Made by a program: the position numbers and the translations under genes
In this document: one piece after another, positions 45,132-64,000 of the stretch
How positions within the stretch are numbered: the first letter of the stretch is position 1
Layout: each line of letters starts with the position of its first letter
Source of the DNA: Mesaphorura yosii
Lineage: Eukaryota; Arthropoda; Collembola; Poduromorpha; Tullbergiidae
Length of the DNA: 64,000 nt
NCBI GenBank assembly: GCA_009869945.1
Contig: WIXG01000292.1
Location: 36,170-100,169 of the forward strand
Direction of reading: 5' to 3'
Notes under the pieces: model-generated
What the model was told of the DNA's origin: nothing
The model's database searches: none
The model's input: the letters and a program-made list of their open reading frames with translations, nothing else

Positions 45132-45956
45132 TCGATTCCTTTTTGAAGTCGACAAGTCGAGAATGGTTTTACCCTGTTCTTATGCTGAAGGGGAATGAAC
45201 GGAGATAAGACTAGAGATTGATTACATCTGGGTCAAGCCAATGACCGATCTCCTTCCCCTTCCTTCCAGGTTCACCTCGGCGTCTCGAAGGCCTAAATCC
45301 TGGCTCCATCGGGTTCTGCCATCTTGATCGCCTTGTACCATGACAGAGCTTAATCCCAGACTGCGGAATAAATGTGCTGAATAAATAGGAGGTTTCTTAT
45401 CTTTACATATCGCATACGAATAATTTGCATGATCTTAATCTTATGTTAGAAATCATCTAGGAGGATGAGCAAGGACTGCATGCACCCTCTCTCTTCATTC
45501 TCAGTTGTAGAGTTCTCTCTTTCCCCCTGCTCAACAAAGCTCGATCACGAGTGGCACGAAAAAAGAAATCGGCTTCTGAATTCAATTCAACTTAATCAAA
45601 ACGTAAAGCAAGTATGAAGTCGGTATTTAATTAAAAGATTAAACTAGTACAAGTAGGATCAAATAATAAGTCACTAATTATTTAATTGAATTCTAATTGA
45701 ATTCCTAATTAATGTCAGTTTTGATTCGACTCGTGCTTGGACCGCTCGGAATATCACTGATTGCCAACCGGTAAATTGCACCCTGCTTAAAAGAATGAGA
45801 TCACTGAGTTTATCTAAAACGAATTGAAATTGATTCTTGATTGCAGAAGATTGATCCTGGTACAGAGTCACTGAACCACTGGTAGTGCATCGAATAGTTC
45901 CACAGAGAATAAGACAAACGACGTAATTTTGGTAGTTAGTGAAATCTTCAGACACC
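45132..45956. other. Intergenic between divergent genes
   Basis: About 0.8 kb between the small secreted protein (minus) and TCERG1 (plus). AT-rich from 45570 onward. No element recognised. Confidence 0.45.
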
Positions 45957-50256
<4,300 letters not shown>

Positions 50257-51040
50257 GCAAACCAGAATCCTGCAGTCCTACATACTGCGACGGTTAATGG
50301 AAGACTAGAAGTAACGTTAGTTGTACCAATGAATAATTGTACTTAATACTTTTTATAACCTTTCTCATTGCAAATGAATCTTGGAATTGAACATTTTATC
50401 CAACAGCTTTTATTTGCCCAACCTGATTTGACTACGATAAAATATAAATTATGCATGCTAGATTATATGTGACTGTTGAATAAAATCGAAATAATTCCAA
50501 TTTCCAACATGTACTACCCCATCCTCTCATCAAAGTGACCACGCCGAGAATGTGGCATCGATTTCATGGGATTTAGGTCGCTTGGCCCTTTTGTACTTAT
50601 GACCGACGCGACGAATGACGGCTGACTGTTGGATGTTGTTTTGCGAGAATGAGAAACGAGAACAAGTCACGACGGTTGGCATCGGTTGTGCATTCGCTTA
50701 GCTTGTATGCATACACGAATATTCTGACATATCAACACAGCAGCAGCGAAACAGGGAGAGTTTCTGTGGAACGAGCGAGCGTGTTGTGTGTCAGTGTAGA
50801 CAGTTTGAAATTTAAAAGTAAGGATTAGTTGACACATTCCTAGACTTGTTTCCACTATTTTTTTAATCTGTGGTCTTTCGGATCTCCAGCTCGCGAATTT
50901 TAGTGTAATCATGGTTAAGATATTTTATTAATTCATCACTGTCACTGCCACAAACTGAAATACTCACGGTTGATCTACATTCCTGACAGTCTGATTGAAG
51001 TGCCTTAAATAATTTAAATTGTTAAATTGCTATTACCAAG
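50257..51040. other. Intergenic with a weak antisense short ORF
   Basis: Contains the TCERG1 3' UTR and the G alpha 5' flank. A minus-strand ORF at 50682-50530 encodes 50 residues (HKYKRAKRPKSHEIDATFSAW near its end) from a proper ATG; it is too short to judge and could be chance. Confidence 0.25.
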
Positions 51041-52589
51041 ATGGGTTGTGCCGTGAGTAATCTGGAGCATAAGGAGGCTGTGGAGAGAAGTAAACAGATC
51101 GACAAGGACTTGAGGGCCGCTGGGGAACGACGAGCTCGAGAGGTCAAGCTTCTGCTTCTGGGTAAGACAGTTTCTTTGAAGGATTATGATTAATTTTGGT
51201 GACTAGCTCGTTACTAGCAAGTTGTTTGTTGTGTATTTCAGGTGCTGGCGAGTCTGGCAAGAGTACGATTGTAAAACAGATGAAAATTATTCATGAGACT
51301 GGCTACACGAAGGAAGAATGTGAGCAGTATCGTCCCGTAGTCTACAGCAACACGATTCAGAGCCTTATCGCCATCATCCGAGCCATGGGCCAGCTCCGAA
51401 TTGAGTTCAGGGATTCTTCCAAAGTGGTAAGAAAGCAGCACCTCTTGCCCTTCCTAATCAAATACATCAAATACCTATCAGGGGGCGTCTGATCCTTTCT
51501 TTAATTGAATTCTACAGGATGAAGCTAGGCATTTTTTCATGTTGGCTGGAGGTGCAGAGGACACGATAAGCCTAGAACTCGCTAAAGTGATGAAAAGTCT
51601 CTGGAGTGATGCCGGGGTTCAGCACTGCTTCGCCAGGTCGAGAGAGTACCAACTAAATGACTCCGCAGCGTACTACCTCAATTCATTAGACCGAATATCA
51701 CAAGTACGGTTGTCTCACATATCTTTATAGGTGAGCCAGTCTAAAAGTAATCTTAATTTGTTTCCTGCTAATTTTAGCCTACTTACGTACCAACTCAACA
51801 AGATGTACTCAGGACTCGCGTCAAAACTACCGGTATCATCGAAACACAGTTCTCGTTCAAGGGCTTGCATTTCAAGTAAGCATAAATTAAATTTAAAAAA
51901 TTAGTAAGTCCCATTAAATCAGTCTAAAATATTTTGCTGCACGTTTCAGACTCTTTGATGTGGGCGGACAGCGATCGGAACGAAAAAAATGGTACGTAGA
52001 CCTTTTATCAGTTAATGCAACTCATACTCATGCTCGATTTGAAGTTCTGACGTATTTGTCGTTCTTTGATGTGTAATTTGCAGGATTCATTGCTTCGAAG
52101 GAGTCACCTCCATCATTTTCTGTGTAGCCCTTTCCGGGTACGATTTGGTTTTAGCCGAAGACGAGGAGCAGAACCGAATGATAGAGTCCATGAAACTGTT
52201 CGATTCGATCTGCAATAGCAAATGGTTTATTGAAACATCGATCATTTTATTTCTCAATAAAAAGGACCTGTTTGAAGAGAAGATCAAACGAAGTCCGCTT
52301 AAGATTTGCTTCCCGGAATACAACGGTAAGTCACGAATGCAATTAACATCACAACTTGAGCTTGCCTTGGACTTAACAATCATTTATCTTAATTTTAGAT
52401 GCCAACACGTACGAAGCGGCTGCGGCCTACATTCGCCTCAAGTTTGAGGGCCTGAACAAAAATCGGGATGCGAAAGAAATCTACACACACTTCACGTGCG
52501 CCACGGACACGAGCAACATTCGATTCGTTTTTGGGGCGGTGACAGATGTGATCATCAAGAATAACCTGAAGGACTGTGGCCTCTTTTAA
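51041..52589 (+). CDS. Galphai: G protein alpha-i subunit
   Basis: Heterotrimeric G protein alpha subunit of the Gi class: inhibits adenylyl cyclase and acts in spindle orientation. Seven exons: 51041-51161, 51242-51426, 51518-51703, 51778-51875, 51950-51991, 52084-52325 and 52399-52589, giving 354 residues, exactly the family size. Visible motifs: MGC N-terminus for myristoylation and palmitoylation, P-loop GAGESGKST, switch I RVKTTGI with the catalytic Arg, switch [20 protein letters not shown], and the C-terminal CGLF whose Cys is the pertussis-toxin site. Exon 5 is only 42 bp. The 3' UTR reaches an AATAAA at about 53192. Confidence 0.97.
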
Positions 52590-53316
52590 GGCAATGCCAA
52601 ACCAAGCCACTCCAAGCAAACTATGACTTCCAGGCCTCAAGCCAGTGCACAGTGTCATATTCCAAACTTTGTAAATTAATGTTGTTAATACCCAAGTACT
52701 TAGGTTGTTGATTTTACTACTCACTACCAAACCCATATTCTCAAATGTTGTCACAATGCGTTGTACTTTTAACTTTTATAAAATATTTATACGATTGTTT
52801 TACTATTTACTAGTTACATATCCTTAGCTCAGTAAGCTCAAATTCTTGCATTCCAGAAGCACGAATTAATTTTTATCCTATCGAGCTCAAGCAAATGCCA
52901 TTGCGTCAAATGTTAACTTGTTAACTCATGTGCCTTCCCTCAGGGATTTGAAATTATGACCAGGTAATTTATTCTAGATATTTTGTGCAATTATTCAACT
53001 TTATTATTCATTAATGCCAACTTGTTAGCCATGCCAAGCCAAGCGAAATAATTTCTGTGGGCATTTGTACTCGGTAATTTTATTTCTCCTCCCAGATTTT
53101 TTATTTTGTACGATATTTAATTTGTAGGGATGCTGTTTTATGACTTATGGAAATTGGACCAAGACCAAATCAACTTGTAAACGTGTTTTGTAATAAATGT
53201 TACGCTTTATTTAAAACTTTGTGTAATTTTAAATAGAAACATAACAACGGCTCTCTCATGTTGGGTAGTACAAATGCTGGTTAAATCTTACGAGTAGAAT
53301 TAGCGTAGCGACATTC
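52590..53316. other. G alpha-i 3' UTR and spacer
   Basis: AT-rich 3' UTR of the G alpha gene ending near the AATAAA at 53192; the convergent RPS15A stop lies at 53317. Nothing else seen. Confidence 0.6.
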
Positions 53317-54110
<794 letters not shown>

Positions 54111-55500
54111 CTTGCTGATTAGAAGTTTCTCTGCAGTCTGCAAAGAACGAACGAAAGGAGCGATTAGCGATTAATTCACACTTACACCACCGGTAGCTTG
54201 ATTCTCCAAACCAAGCACGTTAAACTACTGAATGACGATTGAGAGCAACTTTCACTGATGGCAGAACTTACTTTAAGCTGTACCCAAATTATATCAAGCC
54301 AGTGATCCTCCAAATTCGACGGAATACAATTAACCGGACCGACCGCTGCTGCTCACCGAACCAAATTACAATATGCCCATGCAGTCTCTGATGCGATGCT
54401 GTTCTGTAGACTGTAAATGCAGTGTGCTCGCTTGTTTGCCTGCCTGCCTGTTCAGCATGTAGAACTCCATGTACATTTTCCGGCATCTGCCTTGCCTTGC
54501 TTCTGTTGAACTTAATGCGGCATGCACTCGACGGGCGGAGTGAAGCGAGTCGAGACTACCGAGTTTGTGAACTTCAACGTAGAGGGAGCGAGCTTGTTCG
54601 TGGGCGTGGGGCACTTTGAGAATTCGACAATCAATTCAATGCAAAGCAACGTATGGAATTGGACTATGTTGGCCTCAACCTGGGTCTTTGCTTCAGCTGG
54701 CTGATAAAAACCCGTCCGCCTCGTCTAGGGACAAAACTCGACGGAGAATAATGGCAGAAAGGCTATTGAGACTAATGACGGTCGGGTAATTGGCATCGAA
54801 TTTTGAGAATATCGCTTAATGTCGGGAACTTATGAATTCAGTAGAAAAATCGAGGTAATTAACTGCATAATCAGCAAACGGATTTATTCTCGATTCCGTA
54901 GCATTGATTGATTTTGGACATAACTTCTTAAATATTCCATTGCGTGCGACATTGTAATTAGTTGCTTTCCCTATGGTAATGCTATGATTACAAAGGTACA
55001 TTTTCTATGATAAATATCCGTGAGCATGTTCACAAGACATTTGTAAACTGCCTAATTAATTTCGAGTTAATTTCTAAATATCACAATTCACAAGTTCATG
55101 ACACGAAATCACGTACAGGACTTAATTGCTTCTTTACTCACTTAATCTTATGTTTATCTATCAGCCTTATTTGCTTTCTGCCGCTATATTAACGCTATTG
55201 CTAATTAATTCAGGTAGGTAGTAGCTAGCAGAACGAAATATAAAATTCTAAACTTTGACAGTAGACAAGATTGACGAACTGACGGACAAAACACAACAAA
55301 AAATGACTAGAATTTCGGGATTGCGAGAAATAAATACAAATTAATACGAAAATGATATTGCTTGATGCGGGGCGTAGGAACGAAAGGGTTCAAGCTACGT
55401 AGCAACTTTGAACCATACAAACTAAAGATGGCGATCACATTCGATAATTTTCGCGCTTAATTAGTATTAATACATTCAAATTTATGGTCTACGCTGGGGA
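54111..55500. other. RPS15A 5' region and spacer
   Basis: Holds the inferred 5' UTR intron and promoter of RPS15A and then AT-rich spacer to the DNAJB9 3' end. A 60-residue plus-strand ORF at 54522 has no support. Confidence 0.4.
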
Positions 55501-56454
55501 TTAAGAGCACTGCGTGAATGTTGTGACCACGTTGCCCAACTTTTGGGTGACTGTGCGGCAGGATGCGGAGGACGACGAGGAGAAATGTGAGGCACCGCCT
55601 CCACCTCCACCAAAGTGAGAGCCAAAGAAGGAGTCGCCACCGCCAAATGTATGTGGCTCAAAGAAAGCACCCTGAAAATTCAGGCAAAAGAAATATACAT
55701 TAAAGTTATCGCCGATTTGGGCACAAGTATTCAAGATTGAAGCCCAGAACTTACCTCATTGAAGAAATCATCGAACGAGAAGAAGGAATCATGGTGTTGA
55801 TGAGCCTGATGCGGTGCATGACCACTTCGTCTGCCTCTACTGCCGTGGTCTTGTTGCCAATTTCCTCCGTCCCCACCAAATGAGAATCTGTAACCTCCTC
55901 CGTGACCTCCACCACCCCCAAACTCCTCATCAAAGTCAAAATTACGGAAAAAGTCGTCGAAATTAAAGTTGAAGTGTTGTCCTCCAGCTCCACCGCCACT
56001 AGACCCGTTTGAGGTGTAAGCTGTGTGGCCCATTTGATCGTATTTACGCCGCTTGTCTTCGTCGCTCAGAACTTCATAGGCTATAAGTCAAATGACAAGA
56101 GGAAGACGATTAATCATTGTCGAATCATTAGCAACTAAGTCATTTAAAGCTTTGTGTGGTCAGCAGCCAGTTACCTTGAGCAATCTCCTTGAACTTTTCT
56201 TCCGCACCATCTTCCTTATTCTTATCCGGGTGGTATTTCAGGGCCAACTTGTGGAATGCCTTCTTAATTTCTCGTTCCTTCGCCGTCTTCTTAACGCCAA
56301 GAATTTCGTAGTAATCTTCACTGCTGCCGCCACTGGACGCACTAGACGACGATGAGGAATATTGATATCCTTCGACAAACTCCAAGAGAATCGCCAACAA
56401 CAAGCCCACCCAAAGGATCAAGGTCAGGGACCAAACTGAACGGTTCAGAGTCAT
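55501..56454 (-). CDS. DNAJB9: DnaJ homolog subfamily B member 9 (ERdj4)
   Basis: ER-luminal HSP40 co-chaperone for BiP, usually induced by the unfolded protein response. Exons 56454-56175, 56080-55755 and 55671-55501 give 258 residues. Order: signal or anchor segment ([20 protein letters not shown]), Ser-rich spacer, J domain ([10 protein letters not shown] to YDQMG) with the essential HPD in KYHPDKN, a Gly/Phe-rich region, and the C-terminal [19 protein letters not shown] that matches the conserved end of DNAJB9. The Gly/Phe region is longer than in vertebrates. I saw no ERSE or UPRE element upstream. Confidence 0.93.
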
Positions 56455-57447
56455 TGTTTAAATTGGTAGTGAAATTAGCACCACAAATTCCCAACTAAAG
56501 GGCACTGGAAAGGCCGGACGACTGATCAGTGATCAACTAAAGAAAGGAACCAGCCGTCTCAATTTCCAATTTGCAAAGTAAACCCCAGTGAACAAATGAC
56601 TTTCTAGTCTATAGACCTAATTATTGTTGTAAGCGTACGTGTGTTTGTGAGACGACAGACGAGAGTCGAGACAATTCAGAATTGGTACAATTGAGATCGC
56701 CTTTGGCCTTTTTATTACGGTACATACAGGCTTGTGCTTTCTGGAAGCAGGAAGAAGCATACAAAGATTACATGTAACTCTACTCGTACAAAAGTGATTG
56801 GCTTGCCTTGTATTATTTGGAGGGAACCTGCAATCGCAATGCCAATCCTGTAGTTTAGCTTTGGCTACAGTGTCATCACACAAAGTTGCACTGCACTGCG
56901 TTTTGAGTTCAAGACATCGGACCGCTTGATTTTTATTCTGTGCAGCAAAAGCATATGCACGAGCAGACCCGACCTGGGTCAATCTCAATTGTATCCAATC
57001 TTAAGTGTGTTTTGGCCGTCGCGTCGCTGCAGTTGAGGTGGTTTCTCGATTCTGGAGCTAGAGCTCCTGAAGTCCGTTTACTGATAGCGTGATTACCCAA
57101 TTCTATCACCGCTGATCATCGGAATTTAACGTGCTCGCAGCACTGTGCTAGCACTTGTAAGTCAATTTATGAAATTCACCGATTTATTTGGTAGGGAATT
57201 TTGATTCTGGGCTGGGGCTATGAGGCCTCTGTCCTTCGGAGTTAAAAGGTTAAATGAATGTAGAGATGCACCTAAGGGGTTAACTCTGGCCTCCATTTTT
57301 GTGACATGGCCATTCTGAGATAAAGAAGATAGGCTAGCCTGAAAAGAAAGTGAAGCGCCAGGAATTTTTTTTGAAAGACGTGCATACAAGATTAAATCTA
57401 ATTTCAAAATGTGCTTTTTGAATAGGTCACTAATTCTGTAAGCAATA
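56455..57447. other. Intergenic between DNAJB9 and HP1
   Basis: 1 kb between divergent start codons. An acceptor-like TTTTTGAATAG at about 57425 suggests an HP1 5' UTR intron. No coding evidence. Confidence 0.45.
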
Positions 57448-58348
<901 letters not shown>

Positions 58349-59343
58349 GAAAATCCAGCGAACACTTAAGAAACTACCGCTACTCTGTGGCTTTGACCGC
58401 TCTGACTATGACAACTTGATCTTTTTGTACTTCAATTTTATTTAAGCAAACAGCAAACTAGTTACCAAATTGAGAGATTATGACTAAAGTATGAGCTCGA
58501 CGTCTGTTGCTTTGTGTTTCTGCAAACTATGATTTCACCTTCAGAAAGCCATCCTTAGTATCGTTGTTAAATATTTTCCAAAATTAACGTTCCTGATTAT
58601 GCTGATTTCGAAAGGCCACGATTTGTATCTTGGTTGAATAGTTTTCAAGAAGTAATGCATGTTTATAATTTCATTACGTCAGTCTGGGTTGAAAGTTGAA
58701 TCTTGTACGTAATAAAATTTCGTTATTCTCGTATGCGATTAGATTCGTGGAAGAGGAATTGTTTCAAATGCAGCAAATCCTGAGGTTGAAGAACCGAACG
58801 TGTGAAATTTGTCTGATAGAGCCGCTGCTGATGCTGGAGTAGCTAGAGACAGATTTAGCTTAAGTATGAAAGAGTGGAGGCACCAATTCCTTCGCATAAT
58901 CACAATGACAATCCAACAGAAGAATGCTGCTCGTGAGTAAAAGCCAGAAAATGTAGGTTGTAGAAATGTGGAACGGTTGACCAGGATGAAAGAAGAGAAA
59001 AAATGGACAGCAAAAACAACACCGAGAACAACCGAGCTCGAAGAGCATCAATTTCTAAGACTGAAACTGCCGAAGGACTTCTTACGGACACAAACAACAA
59101 AAGAAAGTACACAAATTCAAACACGGTTGCTGACAATACTGAAGAAAGGGAAATATTTTAATTCAATCAAATCAAACCATCCAGTAAAAGGTTCACGAAT
59201 TTTGCAAAGGAAATTATGAATCAGAAAAAGAGAATATCAAAAATAGTACAAAATTCTTGACATTTCAGGAGACAGAAGAGTAGAAAGTATAAAAGTGTTC
59301 CATGATTACGCCGTGTCTCGTTCGAATCAGCTGCCGGTTACGT
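58349..59343. other. Intergenic, no supported gene
   Basis: HP1 3' UTR followed by AT-rich spacer. Overlapping short ORFs on both strands at 58860-59220 start with non-ATG codons or lack splice context, so none is called. Confidence 0.45.
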
Positions 59344-59830
59344 CTAAAGATTCAGCCTAATCAAACCTTCACGAAATTGGGGTGATGCGAACATGAAGGC
59401 ATTGGAGTTGGTGGCGAAATCGTTGGCCATCATAGCGTTGCCGAAGGAGTCAAACATGAAGGCGTTGCTTGCTGCAAATGGAGATCCCTATGCAAAAGAA
59501 AAATGAAACCATGAATTAGAAAATGCCCATGTTTGAGTAAAGTCGTTTGCGCTTCCGCAACTTCCGCTATTTCTGCAAAGCAAATAAGAAACTAACGAAA
59601 GCGAAGGCGGCTGCCCTGGGTGCGAAAAGCGGTTGGCCCAAATTAAGGTCCAGGAGTGCACGTGGGTTGCGAGCGACTTGAGTCTCGACGAGGCCATCTT
59701 GATCGAAATCACCCTGGCGAGCAACCAAGAACCGCTTGGCACGAACGTTGGCAGCTGGAGCTGCGTTCGACCCAGCAAACAACTGGGCGATGGCGATGGC
59801 GAGCAGAGTCAACACCAACAACTTGGCCAT
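59344..59830 (-). CDS. Small secreted protein with repeated NAFMF motif
   Basis: Exons 59830-59597 and 59487-59344, phase 0, give 125 residues. The signal peptide is clear (MAKLLVLTLLAIAIAQLFAGSNA). A dibasic site (VRAKR) follows, as in processed precursors. The C-terminal exon is rich in Ala, Asn, Phe and Met with the repeated element SNAFMF (SNAFMFDSFGNAMMAND and NSNAFMFASPQF). The donor is GTTAGT. No family recognised; candidates are a structural or cuticle-type protein or a peptide precursor, both inference. Confidence 0.7.
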
Positions 59831-59972
59831 TGCGTTTGCGTTGATTTTGGAACTGGAGAGAGAGCAGCAGGAGCTGGTGAGATTGGCGAAGTTTGAGACC
59901 TGTCGTGGTTCGACGAAAATGGAGAATGAGAAGATGAGACTTGGAGTCTTGAAGTCTGGAGACGTCTGGGGC

Positions 59973-60010
59973 TGAATGTGCCAAGAAGCTCCTTCGCTTC
60001 AGCTTTTATA
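59973..60010 (-). promoter_or_regulatory. TATA box and initiator of the NAFMF protein gene
   Basis: On the minus strand TATAAAAG (60010-60003) is followed by a TCAG initiator with its A at about 59973, 37 bp downstream, giving a 5' UTR of about 143 bp. Confidence 0.65.
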
Positions 60011-60917
60011 CCTTCGAAAGTCTGTATTGTGGCGGCTGCCCTCCAAAAGGCTCGCAAATTGCTTTTGAGAACGCGTGGCGCCACGACTGGAATTTGGCAT
60101 ATGGAATCTAGGTGTAATTTTGATTCATTCGAGATTGCGCATCGTGGCTGGCGAATTTTGGAATTTCGCCGACGTCGAAATTGCAGACTTCATGACCCAA
60201 GCTGGGCGTCAGCAGTAAGCTCGTTCACATTCTCTTACGTTGACAATTTAATTAGGACAGTTAAACTGCAGTGTCGCGTGGCGGTGGGGTTCATATTCGT
60301 TGTTCGCATGCTTTCACATCTTTATTCAGATTTGCAGCGATTCGCATTTTGCAACACCAGCATTCAGCATCGTTTCATCATCAAAAGTAGAGTGTCAAGT
60401 TTATCTGTTTTATGGCTCTGCTTTCGGATCAACGATTTAGGTATTTAGCGCTTGGCATTCGACTATTACGCAAGCTAAATAACAACCATCAAGAACTCCA
60501 TTCAATATTTTACTTCATGAGTTTGCAACATGCATTTTCGACTTTATGACTTTGCTTCTGTCTCGATTGCAATTACGATTTATGGCCTTCAGACTCGAGA
60601 CTTCCAAATTCTTAATCCCAGGGCCCTCACATGCTTGGACTAAATGTCAGCGCCAGATACGAGGCCTAAATTCTTGAATTCATGCGGAGGTATTCACAAG
60701 TACAATAATATTTGGTTTATTTAGTGCTTTACGTAAGAAATGTATAATTTAATGAATAATTACTTGTAAAGTATGCTTAGAAATGGTACCAGGTTTCTGT
60801 TCACTTGTTTTCGCCTATGAAATATGCCCTGCCGTAAATCGAGGTCAAGACAGTTTTTGGATCGTGTTCTTGTGTTTTTGATATTGGTGGCTGTCCATCT
60901 GCTAGCGTGCAGGTTGC
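60011..60917. other. Intergenic, no feature seen
   Basis: Spacer between the NAFMF gene promoter and the Arf 3' end. The long plus-strand ORF here (from 59978) lacks any recognisable protein features. Confidence 0.45.
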
Positions 60918-61937
<1,020 letters not shown>

Positions 61938-62898
61938 GATTGTAACCTGCTGATCAAAGATTAAGGATTAAGAGGCCGCATGGCTTTAAAAAGTCGGGTT
62001 AGCCAGTACATTGAACATTCCACACCTCGACACACTTACCTAAAAAGTTTCACGCGGTCACCGCACACTAAAATACCTTCTCACGGTTTATTTGCACACT
62101 AGGTTGACAATTAAAGTGCTTCACTCCAAATCCCGAAATCAGGATACGAAATTTGAGGTTTAATTGTTCTCTGCTGTCTGTCGTCACTTTACACTTTGCC
62201 TTTGCTGTGTTGGCTGACTGGCCAAGTGATTCACCTACAAAGAGTGAAATATGTAAAATATTCTGTGGTGTCCGTGCATTTGCATGACGTGTAAATAAGT
62301 GGGTTCGTACCCAGATGGCACAAACCAACCGTCCTACGCCACCTTCCCAACTCTTGCATGGTGCGTGCACCCAGAACCAAGTCTTTGTTACTTTGTCTTA
62401 GCAGACAGATGAGCAAAGTTGAATGTCAGGAAAGAATTACTCTAATCTAACCCACTGAGTTAGCCGACAATGGTACGGGTTTAACCGTTCTGGATTATCG
62501 GGTGATATGCGTTGCATAGACTTTGGCTATCATTTCTACCATGTTTACTGGCGCTATTTGCAATTATATCTCAATAGTTCATCCAGCGATGGTCGGTTTA
62601 ACGCTTGAAATTTAGTAAAATGATTCCCAAGCTTCCCGTCGTGGACAGTTTTAGACATGATATTATGGAATTTCTTGCCCTTTTCCAGTTTAACTATTAC
62701 CTTCTCTGTCAATCTCGCTCAATAACGAACGCTTTGTCTCAGTCTGCGCAAGCTTAGGTGAAGTTGTCCTACTATTTTACTTCTGAATTTTTACCAAAGA
62801 CGAAAGCATGTTCAAGTCTTCTATCATTACTGATTAATTAAGACTCGACGCCATCATTTGATCTGACCGTTCCTGCATCATTACAGAAAGTTTCCATT
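61938..62898. other. Arf 5' region and spacer
   Basis: Arf 5' flank (a probable 5' UTR intron starts near 62038, where TAAGTG-type donor sequence is seen on the minus strand) and spacer to the next plus-strand gene. No other feature. Confidence 0.35.
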
Positions 62899-63289
62899 AT
62901 GGCACATTCATCATATCAGCAAAATGGCATTGCATCTTTTGGAATCGGCACCCGCTCAACCACTTTATCTCTTGCGCAGAATGACAACGACTCCCGACGC
63001 AAGAAGGCTAGTGTGGCGACTTTAGTGACACAGCTCTCTCAGTTGACAGGAGGATACGGGAAAAAGCAAAAGGCGGACCCGGTGGCGCTCAAGACAGGTC
63101 AGTTTATTACAGGAAGAAAAGTATTAGCCCAAATTGGTCAAGTGAGATACATTCACGTTTTTGTTCATCGTGTGTATATTTTGCATTACAGAACGGCTCG
63201 AACTAATTAGAATCCTAAGAACGAAGAAAGTTTGCGTGAAGACGAGCGTCTGGGAGCTTCAGCAGCTGAGTTTAGAAGATGTCGACTGA
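62899..63289 (+). CDS. Unrecognised 98-residue protein
   Basis: Exons 62899-63097 and 63192-63289 (GTCAGT donor, TTACAG acceptor, phase 1) give 98 residues. The ATG context is ATTATGG. The sequence is hydrophilic with a basic cluster (DSRRKKASVATLVTQLSQLTGGYGKKQK) and an amphipathic C-terminal helix (ERLELIRILRTKKVCVKTSVWELQQLSLEDVD). No signal peptide or membrane segment. I do not recognise the family. Confidence 0.5.
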
Positions 63290-63941
63290 GGACTGAGACG
63301 AAGACGCTCATATTGATTGGTTCAACAAGCTTACCTCATAAGTACTTGCGAACGTTAGATTCTGAACTGTCTCAGTTTGTAAACTCAGTTAATGCAACAA
63401 TGCTCTTATAAGTTTCAAGGATGCTCTGTACTTGATACTTGGCAAAAAGGCAAGCATGTGAGGAATTATGCTACTGTTCTAACGCATTAGGCTAATTTTT
63501 GTTTTAAGGCAAAGACGCGAAAGACATTAAGAGAAGACTGGAAAATACCTTGAAATTTTAACATAATTCACGTTTTAGGCACTATAATTACATTCCTTTA
63601 AATAAATCGAAGCTTCTTAGCTGATAATGATACATTTCCCTGCTTCATTTTCTGAATTGTCTTTTGTCATTATTCATTTACAAAATTTGCATTCTGAGCA
63701 TATCTTCAACTTGAAGAACGGTCATGGCTTTGTTCGGTGTGTCTGACCATCACCATATCTACCACTTGTTAGAAATCTACAAGCCAATGCATTTATTGAC
63801 GGGGAATGTTAATTTCTGATATCAGCGTCAATTGAATCGTTTAAAATAGAGATGCTGATGCCGGGACCATTTTCATAGATTGCAAAAGTGAAGATGTGCT
63901 TTGTAATTTTTAGAATGTGGAAATCAGCAAAAAATTGATTC
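63290..63941. other. Spacer before the 5S gene
   Basis: AT-rich 3' flank of the 98-residue protein gene with an AATAAA near 63601. No gene seen. Confidence 0.45.
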
Positions 63942-64000
63942 GCCAACGACACCCGGGGTTCCCAGGCGGTCACCCATCCAAGTACTAACCGGGCTCGACG
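63942..64000 (-). rRNA. 5S rRNA: 5S ribosomal RNA, 3' half, cut by the window edge
   Basis: On the minus strand the 59 bases read as the conserved 3' half of 5S rRNA (GTTAGTACTTGGATGGGTGA, then GACCGCCTGGGAACCCC). It is followed on that strand by a T6 run (63935-63930 region), a normal RNA polymerase III terminator. The 5' half lies beyond base 64000. One isolated copy is visible; whether it belongs to an array cannot be told. Confidence 0.93.

Noticed and set aside
58860-59219. Overlapping hydrophobic (minus) and Lys/Thr-rich (plus) ORFs
   Set aside because: Opposite strands of the same AT-rich segment; the starts are non-ATG and no intron model joins them to anything.

Overview
This is eukaryotic nuclear DNA, almost certainly from an arthropod. 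The genes have short GT-AG introns (mostly 50-200 bp). There are gustatory-type and ionotropic-type chemoreceptors, found only in protostome invertebrates in this form, and a synaptic RIM-binding protein. Three small secretory genes have a TATA box placed 30-40 bp before a TCAG initiator, an arthropod arrangement. Compact introns and the chemoreceptor types fit a small hexapod such as a springtail, but I cannot name a species. All exon models were read by eye from frame, splice sites and family knowledge.

1-16.9 kb: a METTL27-like methyltransferase (minus strand, runs off the left edge), a gustatory receptor, a TMEM184 membrane protein, an ionotropic receptor, an unrecognised two-exon gene, a non-autonomous Tc1-like element with a nested foldback, a 32-bp minisatellite, a divergent chromo-shadow-domain protein, a second (intronless) gustatory receptor, a small coiled-coil ORF, and Nup88.

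17.1-32.5 kb: a large low-complexity protein gene (minus), about 7 kb with no supported gene, a small Cys-rich secreted protein ORF, a secreted M28 aminopeptidase (minus), then a repeat-rich stretch with a 100-bp-arm inverted repeat. 32.5-33.8 kb is a mariner-type element of the DD37D (maT) class with near-identical terminal repeats.

33.9-41.9 kb: RIM-binding protein (minus, at least 14 coding exons; coiled coil, three SH3 and three FN3 domains), probably continuing further 5'. 43-45.2 kb holds two diverged copies of an unknown coding-like segment and a small secreted protein gene.

45.9-64 kb is gene dense: TCERG1, G protein alpha-i, ribosomal protein S15a with a C/D box snoRNA candidate in an intron, DNAJB9/ERdj4, HP1, a small secreted protein with a repeated NAFMF motif, a class II Arf GTPase, an unrecognised 98-residue protein, and the 3' half of a 5S rRNA gene cut by the right edge. 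Most genes are unrelated housekeeping or neuronal genes. The local themes are the chemoreceptors at 2-13 kb and two chromo-shadow proteins (10.5 and 57.4 kb).
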